From Desulfobaccales bacterium (GTDB taxonomy: Bacteria; Desulfobacterota; Desulfobaccia; Desulfobaccales; 0-14-0-80-60-11): a stretch of 45,893 bases of DNA. The notes beneath the pieces are model-generated. The model did not search any database. It saw only the letters and a program-made list of their open reading frames with translations, and was not told the DNA's origin. Location of the stretch: the NCBI GenBank assembly GCA_037481655.1, contig JBBFLF010000016.1:13955-59847 (forward strand), read 5' to 3'. The translations under genes were made by a program, and so were the position numbers. Position 1 is the stretch's first letter; every line of letters starts with the position of its first letter. Positions 32,323-39,577 of the stretch are shown piece after piece.

Positions 32323-34050
32323 ATGAGACCGATGTGGCGTCTGTGGCTGATCATGGCGGTGCTTTTCAGTCTGTCCGGGGTGGGGCAAAGCCCGGCGGCG
32401 GAGCCGGCAGGCCCCGGGGATCGCCTCACCCTCTCCGGGGTGGTGAAAAACCCCCAAGGCAAGGGCGTCAAAGAGGTGGACATCGAGGTAAGGGTAAACG
32501 GCCAGATGGTCCACCCCCTGGGCAAGGAAGAAGAGATCGTCACCGGCAGCAACGGCGGCTTCGTGGCGGAATTCCTCCTGCCCTCGGGGACCCTCCCCGG
32601 CGCCCGGGTGGAGGTGAGCGGCAAAAAACCCAGTTGGCGGCCCCTCCCGGCCACCGCCGTGCAGGTGGTGGAGACCGGGATGGATGAGCAGGGCAACCGC
32701 CTCTTCACCGCCAACCACACCTTCACCCTGAACCGGGCCGTCACTCCGGCCTTCTGGATCGCCACCCTGATTTTATTGGGGGTGTATGTGCTCATCGCCG
32801 CGGAGGTGATGCACCGCACCCTGGCCGCCCTCTTGGGCGCTGCCCTGGTGCTCTTCATCTCCTACACCGCCGGCACCTTCGACAAGAGCTATTTCATCCT
32901 CTCCTTCGAGGATGCCATGCGGGCCATCGACATGAACGTCATCTTCCTCCTCATGGGGATGATGATCATCGTGGGGGTGCTCAAAAAGACCGGCCTCTTT
33001 CAGTGGCTGGCCTACAAGTCCTACGCCCTGGCCCGGGGCAACGTCTTTGTCCTGAGTTTCATCCTGCAGATCGTCACCGCGGTGACCTCCGCCTTCCTGG
33101 ACAATGTCACCACCATGCTGCTGCTTATCCCGGTGACCATCGAGATCGCCGTCACTCTGAAGATCAATCCCGTGTACCTCCTCATTCCGGAGGTCTTCGC
33201 CAGCAATGTGGGGGGCACCGCCACCCTGATCGGCGACCCCCCCAACATCCTCATCGGCTCTTATGCCAAGCTCACCTTTGCCCAGTTCGTGGTGAACCTG
33301 ACGCTGGTGTGCGCCGTCTGCCTGGTGGGCTCCGCCCTGTGGTATCTGTGGTGGTACAAAAAAGGGTATCTGGAGGCGGACGTCCAGGACGTGAACCGCA
33401 CCATCGCCTACCTGAAAGAGGAATACCGCATCACCGACCGGAAGCTGACGGTGATGGGGCTCGGGGTCCTGGCCTTCGTCATCTTCCTCTTCATCGTCCA
33501 CGGGGTGCTGCACATGGAGCCCTCGGTGGCCGCCCTCATCGGCTCCATGCTCCTTTTGGTCATCTCCCGCGTTGACATCGTGGAGATGCTGGAGCATGAG
33601 GTGGAGTGGCCCACCCTCATCTTCTTCATCGCCCTCTTTATGGTCATCGCCGGGGCGGAGGAGACGGGCCTCATCCAGATGATCGCCGAGTGGGTGCTCA
33701 ATGTCTCCAAGGGCAACCTCACCATCGCCATCATCATGATCCTGTGGGTGAGCGCCATTGCCAGCGCCTTCATCGACAACATCCCCTTTACCGCCACCAT
33801 GCTCCCCATCGTGCTCTTTTTGAACGAGAGCATGGGGGTGACCAACAATGTGCTCTGGTGGTCTCTGGCCCTGGGGGCCTGCCTGGGGGGCAACGGCACC
33901 ATGATCGGCGCCTCCGCCAACGTGGTGACCGTGGGACTGATGGAAAAGGCGGGCTACCATGTCTCGTTTCTGGGCTACATGCGGGCCTGCTGGTGGCCCA
34001 TGATGATCACGGTGATCATTTCGATGGGGTATCTCCTGCTCTTTTACTGA
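32323..34050 (+). CDS. ArsB/NhaD-type permease with N-terminal extracytoplasmic domain, copy 1
   Basis: A 575-residue membrane protein. A signal-like first helix (residues 5-23) is followed by about 115 residues forming a beta-rich extracytoplasmic domain (DRLTLSGVVKNPQGKGVKEV), like a carboxypeptidase-regulatory/Ig-type fold. Then comes a full ion-transporter-superfamily permease: EVMHRTLAALLGAALVLF, VIFLLMGMMIIVGVLKKTGLFQ, FLDNVTTMLLLIPVTIEIA, GGTATLIGDPPNILIGSYA, and the second inverted repeat with FIDNIPFTATMLPIV. These motifs match NhaD/ArsB/P-protein permeases, possibly sodium/proton antiport or anion export. I chose ATG 32323, six bases after GAGGAG, over 32317. Confidence 0.9.
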   Translation: MRPMWRLWLIMAVLFSLSGVGQSPAAEPAGPGDRLTLSGVVKNPQGKGVKEVDIEVRVNGQMVHPLGKEEEIVTGSNGGFVAEFLLPSGTLPGARVEVSGKKPSWRPLPATAVQVVETGMDEQGNRLFTANHTFTLNRAVTPAFWIATLILLGVYVLIAAEVMHRTLAALLGAALVLFISYTAGTFDKSYFILSFEDAMRAIDMNVIFLLMGMMIIVGVLKKTGLFQWLAYKSYALARGNVFVLSFILQIVTAVTSAFLDNVTTMLLLIPVTIEIAVTLKINPVYLLIPEVFASNVGGTATLIGDPPNILIGSYAKLTFAQFVVNLTLVCAVCLVGSALWYLWWYKKGYLEADVQDVNRTIAYLKEEYRITDRKLTVMGLGVLAFVIFLFIVHGVLHMEPSVAALIGSMLLLVISRVDIVEMLEHEVEWPTLIFFIALFMVIAGAEETGLIQMIAEWVLNVSKGNLTIAIIMILWVSAIASAFIDNIPFTATMLPIVLFLNESMGVTNNVLWWSLALGACLGGNGTMIGASANVVTVGLMEKAGYHVSFLGYMRACWWPMMITVIISMGYLLLFY

Positions 34051-34080
34051 GTCTCACAAGGAGGTTTGCCAGCCGAACCG

Positions 34081-34238
34081 GAATCATGGTAAGATACCCC
34101 TGGCCCTGAGGGCGGCGGTGCCGCCAAGTCAGGAGCCGGGCTGCAGGGGATAAGCCGGGCGCTTAGAGCTTATCCCCCACATATGGCCGCAGTGGGAGGG
34201 CCTGCCAGGCGGAGACTGTCACCCTGGCAGGCCTTTTT
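34081..34238 (+). promoter_or_regulatory. Structured leader with alternative hairpins and terminator
   Basis: In the 213-bp gap before the second permease, CCCCTG (34097-34102) can pair with CAGGGG (34144-34149), enclosing GGCGGC/GCCGCC (34111-34125). The same Gs, as GGGGATAAGC (34146-34155), can instead form a perfect 10-bp stem with GCTTATCCCC (34168-34177). These are mutually exclusive. A terminator follows. This is the arrangement of a riboswitch or attenuator. No known class is recognised; sodium, lithium and c-di-AMP classes should be tested. Confidence 0.6.
34199..34238 (+). terminator. Intrinsic terminator in the leader of the second permease gene
   Basis: GGCCTGCCAGG (34199-34209) pairs over 11 bp with CCTGGCAGGCC (34223-34233), 13-base loop, then five Ts. 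It ends about 25 bases before the ATG, within the transcription unit, so it either ends the upstream transcript or acts as a regulated attenuator. Confidence 0.88.
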
Positions 34239-34263
34239 CTTTCAGGAAAAGGAGAGACGAGAA

Positions 34264-35985
34264 ATGCGGAGACTTGGCTGGTGGGGAGGAATTCTGGTTG
34301 TGGCAGCCCTTGTCGGGGTTTCGGCGCTGTCGTCCCTGTCCGCTGTCCCGCCGGGGGACCGGCTCACGGTCTTCGGGGTGGCCTCCGACGCCCAGGGGAA
34401 GGGGATCAAGGAAGTGGCGGTGGAGCTTCTGGTGAACGGGCAGCCGGTGCCGCCGGTGGAGAAGGAGCCCCCGGAGACCGGCCGCAGCGGCAGCTTTGTG
34501 GCCCATTACCTCCTGCCCGCCGGGAGTCTCCCGGGAGCGGACCTCATTCTCCGGGTCCATAAGCCCAGCTGGGAGTCCCGGGAGATCCGCCTCACGCCGG
34601 TGGCTGCGGGCACGGACGCCCAGGGCCGCCGCCTCTTTGAGGCCGAAGCCGACCTCACCCTGGCCCGCCGCCTCACCCCCGCCTTCTGGGTGGCCAGCCT
34701 GGTGTTGCTTTTGGTCTATGCGCTCATCGCCGCGGAGGTGATGCACCGCACCCTGGCCGCTTTCCTGGGCGCCTCCCTGATACTCTTCATCTCTTACACC
34801 CTGGGCACCTTCGACAAACGCTATTTCATCGTCTCCTTCGAAGATGCCATGCACGCCATTGACCTGAACGTCATCTTCCTCCTCATGGGGATGATGATCA
34901 TCGTGGGGGTGCTGAAGAAAACCGGCCTCTTTCAATGGCTGGCCTACAAATCCTATGCCCTGGCCAGGGGGAATATTTTTGTCCTCTCCTTTATCCTGCA
35001 GTTCATCACTGCGTTGGCCTCCGCCTTCCTGGACAACGTCACCACCATGCTGCTCCTTTTGCCGGTGACCATTGAGATTGCGGTGACTCTGAAGGTCAAT
35101 CCCCTGGCCCTCATCATTCCGGAGGTCTTTGCCTCCAATGTGGGGGGCACCGCCACCCTCATCGGCGACCCCCCCAACATCCTCATCGGCTCCTATGCCA
35201 AGCTCACCTTCGTTCAGTTTGTCCTCAACCTGGGGCTGGCGGTGCTGGTCTGTCTGATCGTCAGCTCCCTGTGGTATCTCTGGTGGTATAAGAAAGGCTA
35301 CCTGGAGGCGGAGGTCAAGGATGTGGAGCGCACCATTGAATTTCTCCGCCATGAGTACAAGATCACCGACCGCAAGCTGGCGGCCCTGGGGCTGGGGGTG
35401 CTGGGCTTTGTCATCCTGCTCTTTCTCCTCCATGGGCTTTTGCATATGGAGCCGTCCATCGCCGCCATCTTGGGGGCTATGCTGCTGCTCACCCTAAGCC
35501 GCACCGACATCGTGGAGATGCTGGAGCATGAGGTGGAGTGGCCCACCCTCATCTTCTTCATGGGGCTTTTTATCGTCATCGCCGGGGCGGAGGAGACCGG
35601 CCTCATCCAGCTCATCGCCGAAAGCGTGCGGGACCTGTCCCGGGGCAATCTGGCCCTGGCGGTGGTGTTGATCCTCTGGGTCTCGGCCCTGGCATCCGCC
35701 ATCATTGACAACATTCCCTTCACCGCCACCATGCTCCCCATCGTGGCCTTTCTCAACGTGGCCATTCCCGGGGCGGAAAGCGGGGTGCTGTGGTGGGCCC
35801 TGGCCCTGGGGGCCTGCCTGGGGGGGAATGCCACCATGATCGGCGCCTCGGCCAACGTGGTGACCGTGGGACTCCTGGAGAAGGCAGGCTACCACATCTC
35901 CTTCCTGGGTTACATCCGGGCCTGCTGGCTGCCCACGCTTTTTACCATCATCATCTCCATGGCCTATCTGCTGCTTTTTTACTGA
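34264..35985 (+). CDS. ArsB/NhaD-type permease with N-terminal extracytoplasmic domain, copy 2
   Basis: A 573-residue paralogue of the gene at 32323, highly similar along its length and so a tandem duplication. It has the same order: signal-like helix, beta-rich domain (DRLTVFGVASDAQGKGIKEV), then the permease with EVMHRTLAAFLGASLILF, GGTATLIGDPPNILIGSYA and IIDNIPFTATMLPIV. The N-terminal domain has diverged more than the membrane part, suggesting a changed ligand or partner. The ATG at 34264 follows AAGGAGAG; the longer frame from 34183 covers the terminator and is rejected. The structured leader implies control separate from copy 1. Confidence 0.9.
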   Translation: MRRLGWWGGILVVAALVGVSALSSLSAVPPGDRLTVFGVASDAQGKGIKEVAVELLVNGQPVPPVEKEPPETGRSGSFVAHYLLPAGSLPGADLILRVHKPSWESREIRLTPVAAGTDAQGRRLFEAEADLTLARRLTPAFWVASLVLLLVYALIAAEVMHRTLAAFLGASLILFISYTLGTFDKRYFIVSFEDAMHAIDLNVIFLLMGMMIIVGVLKKTGLFQWLAYKSYALARGNIFVLSFILQFITALASAFLDNVTTMLLLLPVTIEIAVTLKVNPLALIIPEVFASNVGGTATLIGDPPNILIGSYAKLTFVQFVLNLGLAVLVCLIVSSLWYLWWYKKGYLEAEVKDVERTIEFLRHEYKITDRKLAALGLGVLGFVILLFLLHGLLHMEPSIAAILGAMLLLTLSRTDIVEMLEHEVEWPTLIFFMGLFIVIAGAEETGLIQLIAESVRDLSRGNLALAVVLILWVSALASAIIDNIPFTATMLPIVAFLNVAIPGAESGVLWWALALGACLGGNATMIGASANVVTVGLLEKAGYHISFLGYIRACWLPTLFTIIISMAYLLLFY

Positions 35986-35994
35986 TGGCCGTGA

Positions 35995-36028
35995 GGGGAG
36001 GGGCGGTACATACCGCCTTCCCCTCCCT
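35995..36028. repeat. GC-rich hairpin after the second permease gene
   Basis: GGCGGT-ACAT-ACCGCC flanked by GGGGAGG and CCCCTCC arms, starting nine bases past the stop codon. No T-run, so termination is uncertain. Related in composition to the intergenic palindromes. The 247-bp gap also holds GGTCCTAGGACC at about 36069-36080 and no gene. Confidence 0.5.
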
Positions 36029-36232
36029 GCCGGCCATATGGGTGGGGGGGAGGATTCGGGGTTAACGGTCCTAGGACCCTTCCCTCACCCGTCAGGTGCG
36101 CCTTCAGGCGAGGTGCACACGCCAGGAAGCGCCTCCACCGCCTTCCCGGCGTCGCCCCCCAAGCCCTCCCGGCCTTGACCCCCTCACGGTTTGGGGGTAT
36201 CTTTCCTCCAGGGAATTCCTAAAGGAAATGGA

Positions 36233-38245
36233 ATGGATATGCCCCTGGAAGGGCAGGTGCAGCCTGGGGACACTTTCCCTCCCGCCGAAGAAGGCGGGCG
36301 CCCGCGGCTTTTGGTCTGCCTGCCGCCCGCGGCAGTTGCGCTAGAGCTGGTGCGCCTGGCCCACCGCCGGGCCGCGGCCCTGGAAGCCGACTGGTTCGCC
36401 CTGACAGTGGAAACGCCAGGGCAGGCAGACCTTCCCTCCGAAAAGCAGGAAGCCCTCCGCCAGGCCTTTAAGTGGGCGGCCCAGCTGGGGGGGCAGGTGG
36501 TGCAGGCCGCCGGCGTCCGGGTGGGCCCGGAGATCCTCCGGTTTGCCCGGGAGAACCGCATCACCGCCCTTCTGGTGGGGCGGAGCCGGCGCCGCGGCTG
36601 GCGGCGGCTGTGGCGCCGGCCACTGGCAGATTATCTCCTGCGCCACAGCGGAGTGGAGGTCTGGGTGGCGCCGCTGCCGGCAGGGGAGTCCAAGAGGAGC
36701 GCGTCCCCCCATGTCCTGCCCCTGTCCCGCCGACTTCTGAGAGAATCCGGGCTGGCCGCCGCGGGGGTGGGGCTCACCAGCGCGGTGGCCGGGCTGGTCT
36801 CTCCCTGGCTCTCCTTCACCGGAGTGGTGCTCCTCTATCTCCTGGCCGTGGCGGTGCTCTCCGCGGTCCTGAGCCGGGGGCCCGCCCTTCTGGCAGCCGG
36901 AGCTGCGGTGGCGGCGGCGGACTTCCTCTTTGTGCCGGAATACTGGTCCTTCCGCATCGCCTATCCGGATTATGCCCTGACCTTGGTGGTCATGCTGGCG
37001 GTGAGTCTCATCATCAGCGGGCTCACGGCCCGCAGCCGCTTTCAGGCCCGGGTGGCCAGGCTGAGGGAGCGCCAGGCCGCGGCCATGTATGAATTGGGGC
37101 AGAAACTGAGCCTGGCGCCGGACCGGGAGACGCTTTTGGCCACCGCGGTGGCCCACCTGGAGGAGGTCTTTGAGGCCCGGGCCTCGGTGCTGCTGCCGGG
37201 AGGGGATAGGGAACTCAGGCTGGCGGCGGGGCCGCCGCTTCCCGAGGACGTGCGGGAGGCCATGGTGGCCCGCTGGGTCTACCGCCACCGCCACCCTGCC
37301 GGGGCCGGTACCGCCACCCTGCCGGCGGTCAAGGCCCTGTATGTGCCCCTGGGCCCGCCCCAGCAGCCGGTGGGGGTGCTGCGGGTGGAGCTGCCGGACA
37401 GGGGCATGGCCGCCTCGGAGATGCTGCCTCTCCTTCAGGGGCTGGCCCGGCAGGTGGGTCTGGCCCTGGAGCGAGAGGAGCTCTCCCGGCAGGCCCGGGC
37501 GGCCCAGGTGGAGGTGGAGGCGGAGCGGCTGCGCAACCTGCTGCTCAGCTCCGTGTCCCATGACCTGAAAACGCCCCTCACCGTGATTGCCGGTTCCGCC
37601 AGCACCCTGCTGGAGAATCCCGGGCTGGACGAGGCCACCAGGACGGAACTGGCCCACACCATCTATGAGGAGGCCCGCCGCCTGGACCGGCTGGTGCACA
37701 ACCTCCTGGAGATGAGCCGCCTGCAGTCCGGGCGGGTGGAGTTGAACCGGGACTGGCATGACCTGGAGGAGGTGCTGGGAAGCGCCCTCAACCAGTTGGA
37801 GGCCCGGCTGCAGGGGCGGGCCCTGACGCTGGAGCTGGACCCCGACCTGCCGCTGGTGCACCTGGATGCCCTGCTCATCGAGCGGGTCTTCATCAACCTG
37901 TTGGACAACGCCCTCAAATACAGCCCCGAGGAGCGGCCCATCACCCTCAGGGCATTCCGGAGCAACGGGGAGGTGGTGGTGGAGGTGGCGGATCAGGGAC
38001 CGGGTCTGCCCCCCGGAGCGGAGGCCAAGGTCTTCGACAAGTTTTACCAGGCGGCGCCGGGCAGCCACCGGGGCGTGGGGCTGGGCTTGAGTATCTGCCG
38101 CAGCATCGTGGAGATCCACGGCGGCCGCATGGAGGCGGCCAACCGGCCGGAAGGCGGGGCAGTCTTCCGCTTCAGCCTGCCCCTGGGGGAGAATGCCCCC
38201 GCCCACAGCCAGGAGATGCCCCCGCCGCAGGGGATCGTTCCATGA
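36233..38245 (+). CDS. KdpD-like sensor histidine kinase lacking the N-terminal KdpD domain
   Basis: A 670-residue kinase. Order: a universal-stress-protein-like domain (about 20-145), four close transmembrane helices (DUF4118-like, about 165-270), a GAF domain (about 285-410), HisKA with H443 in SHDLKTPLTVIAGSAS, and the ATPase domain with LLDNALKYSP, DQGPGLPPG and GVGLGLSICRSIV. The DLKTPLTVIAGSAS motif is the KdpD type. The N-terminal KdpD nucleotide-binding domain (Walker A) of the E. coli protein is missing. The start is ATG 36233, AAGGAAA upstream; the frame is open further up to a TTG at 36191. Its stop overlaps the regulator gene by four bases. Linkage to sodium/anion permeases suggests ion or osmotic sensing. 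Confidence 0.9.
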   Translation: MDMPLEGQVQPGDTFPPAEEGGRPRLLVCLPPAAVALELVRLAHRRAAALEADWFALTVETPGQADLPSEKQEALRQAFKWAAQLGGQVVQAAGVRVGPEILRFARENRITALLVGRSRRRGWRRLWRRPLADYLLRHSGVEVWVAPLPAGESKRSASPHVLPLSRRLLRESGLAAAGVGLTSAVAGLVSPWLSFTGVVLLYLLAVAVLSAVLSRGPALLAAGAAVAAADFLFVPEYWSFRIAYPDYALTLVVMLAVSLIISGLTARSRFQARVARLRERQAAAMYELGQKLSLAPDRETLLATAVAHLEEVFEARASVLLPGGDRELRLAAGPPLPEDVREAMVARWVYRHRHPAGAGTATLPAVKALYVPLGPPQQPVGVLRVELPDRGMAASEMLPLLQGLARQVGLALEREELSRQARAAQVEVEAERLRNLLLSSVSHDLKTPLTVIAGSASTLLENPGLDEATRTELAHTIYEEARRLDRLVHNLLEMSRLQSGRVELNRDWHDLEEVLGSALNQLEARLQGRALTLELDPDLPLVHLDALLIERVFINLLDNALKYSPEERPITLRAFRSNGEVVVEVADQGPGLPPGAEAKVFDKFYQAAPGSHRGVGLGLSICRSIVEIHGGRMEAANRPEGGAVFRFSLPLGENAPAHSQEMPPPQGIVP

Positions 38246-38937
38246 AGCCCCGGATTCTTTTAATCGAGGACGACGTCCATATAAGGCGGTTTTTGCGGGC
38301 CAGCCTGCCCACCCAGGGCTATGAGCTCCTGGAGGCGGCCGACGGCCGGGAGGGGCTGAGCTTAGCCGCTTCCCAGCCGGTGGAGGTCATCCTCCTGGAC
38401 CTGGGCCTGCCGGACCTGGAGGGCATCGAGATCATCCGCCAGGTGCGCCAGTGGTCCCGGGTGCCCATCATCGTGCTTTCCGCCCGGGATCAGGAGCGGG
38501 AGAAGGTGATCACCCTGGATGCCGGTGCCGATGATTATCTCACCAAGCCCTTCGGGGTGGGGGAGCTCCTGGCCCGCATCCGGGTGGCCCTGCGCCGCTC
38601 CCTCCAGGACCGGGAGGGCCGGGATGAGAGTCTCTTCGAAGTGGGGAACATCCGGGTGGATCTGGAGAGGCGGCAAGTCTATCGGGCCGGGGAGGAAGTG
38701 CATCTCACCCCCACCGAATACAAGCTTCTCACCGTGCTCATCCGCCACGCCGGCAAGGTGGTGACCCACCGCCAGCTCCTCAAGGAGGTCTGGGGGCCCT
38801 CCTTTGTGGATCAGGGGGCATATTTGCGCATCTTTGTGCGCCATCTGCGGCGCAAGCTGGAGGACAATCCCGCCCGGCCGGCCTTCCTCCTCACCGACCC
38901 CGGGGTGGGCTACCGCCTTAGGGCCCCGGAGGAGTGA
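38242..38937 (+). CDS. KdpE-like OmpR-family response regulator
   Basis: A 231-residue regulator: receiver domain with D10/D11, phospho-acceptor D53 in VILLDLGLPDLEG, then K in YLTKPFGVGELLAR, and a winged-helix DNA-binding domain (about 135-228) with HLTPTEYKLLTVLIRHAGKVVTHRQLLKEVWGP and YLRIFVRHLRRKLE. It is coupled by a 4-bp overlap to the KdpD-like kinase. Members bind phased direct repeats, so the T-rich repeats at 30085-30134 are a good candidate target. No kdpFABC genes are in the window. Confidence 0.94.
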   Translation: MKPRILLIEDDVHIRRFLRASLPTQGYELLEAADGREGLSLAASQPVEVILLDLGLPDLEGIEIIRQVRQWSRVPIIVLSARDQEREKVITLDAGADDYLTKPFGVGELLARIRVALRRSLQDREGRDESLFEVGNIRVDLERRQVYRAGEEVHLTPTEYKLLTVLIRHAGKVVTHRQLLKEVWGPSFVDQGAYLRIFVRHLRRKLEDNPARPAFLLTDPGVGYRLRAPEE

Positions 38938-38986
38938 AGCAGGCAGCCGCAGGCGGAATTCATGAGGGGAGAAGGTAAGCCCAAAT

Positions 38987-39019
38987 CGCCGAACCCCCTT
39001 CTGCCGGCGAGGTTTTTTT
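38987..39019 (+). terminator. Probable intrinsic terminator after the KdpE-like gene
   Basis: CGCCG (38987-38991) pairs with CGGCG (39005-39009), loop of 13, a short AGG spacer and seven Ts. The stem is short, so moderate confidence. The remaining bases to 39205 contain a second hairpin, GGTTCC/GGAACC near 39072-39092, and no gene. Confidence 0.5.
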
Positions 39020-39205
39020 CCCTGAAGAATCCTGCCGCCCGCCTTTTTGGCCAGGCATCTCCCGATACGCAGGGGTTCCTGAAAAGGGAACCTCACGCTT
39101 CTCAGGCGCATCAAAAGTGGCAGGATGGGGGATGGACTGTAACAGCGATGCCTTGGCGAAACCTCCACGGCGCCAGCCAGTAACCCAGGGAGGAAAGAGG
39201 CGGTC

Positions 39206-39400
39206 TCAGCGGTCCGGCTTTTCAGAGTTTGGCTGGGCAGGGGTGTCGTCGGGGCATTGGCAGAGCCCGTGTTTGTGCACCAGCTGCCCCAGTTTGTGGC
39301 AATAGAGGGCCGAGAAGGTGCGGCAGGAGCCGGCCCCGTCCACCGCCTCGGCAGGGGGGAAGGAGGCCTCGGGGCAACTGAGATCGCACCAGCGGGGCAT
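39206..39400 (-). CDS. Small cysteine-rich protein
   Basis: A 64-residue protein with an unusually strong ribosome site (GGAGGAGAGG ends two bases before the ATG), which supports it as real. Six cysteines are placed as WCDLSCPEA, GSCRTF, YCHKLG and GLCQC. This pattern could hold zinc or an iron-sulfur cluster, or form disulfides. There is no signal peptide. I do not recognise the family with certainty. It ends before the KdpE-like region and starts about 130 bp from the repeat at 39528; its neighbours give no clear functional clue. Confidence 0.7.
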   Translation of the reverse strand: MPRWCDLSCPEASFPPAEAVDGAGSCRTFSALYCHKLGQLVHKHGLCQCPDDTPAQPNSEKPDR

Positions 39401-39527
39401 ACCTCTCCTCCTTCTCGCGAATAATCTGTCATACCGGCCCCGGCCGGTTTGACGAGGGGAATGCCGAGGAAGCCTGGCCCTCCCCTGCCTTCGAGCTCCC
39501 CACCCTATTCCCCCGATAAGGGGTGGG

Positions 39528-39569
39528 GGGAGAGGGGGCAGGGGCCGGTGGTTCCTGGCCCCCTCTCCC
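39528..39569. repeat. REP-like GC palindrome, copy D
   Basis: GGGAGAGGGGGCAGGGG, a short tip, then CCTGGCCCCCTCTCCC. Just before it, 39497-39527 has the C-rich/G-rich companion module also seen near 1-60 and 15562. It stands directly after the stop codon of the helicase-nuclease on the minus strand. Confidence 0.75.
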
Positions 39570-39577
39570 CCAACAAA

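Noticed and set aside
31125-32858. 577-codon minus-strand frame opposite the SLC13 permease
   Set aside because: Antisense shadow with Met/Arg/Gly-rich low-complexity translation; the permease on the other strand is unambiguous.
34126-34142. B12-box-like AAGTCAGGAGCCGGGC in the leader of the second permease
   Set aside because: The other conserved cobalamin aptamer blocks are missing and there is too little non-coding sequence upstream for a full aptamer.
38362-39432. 356-codon minus-strand frame opposite the KdpE-like gene
   Set aside because: Shadow frame; the Cys-rich gene at 39206-39400 uses a different frame with a strong ribosome site.
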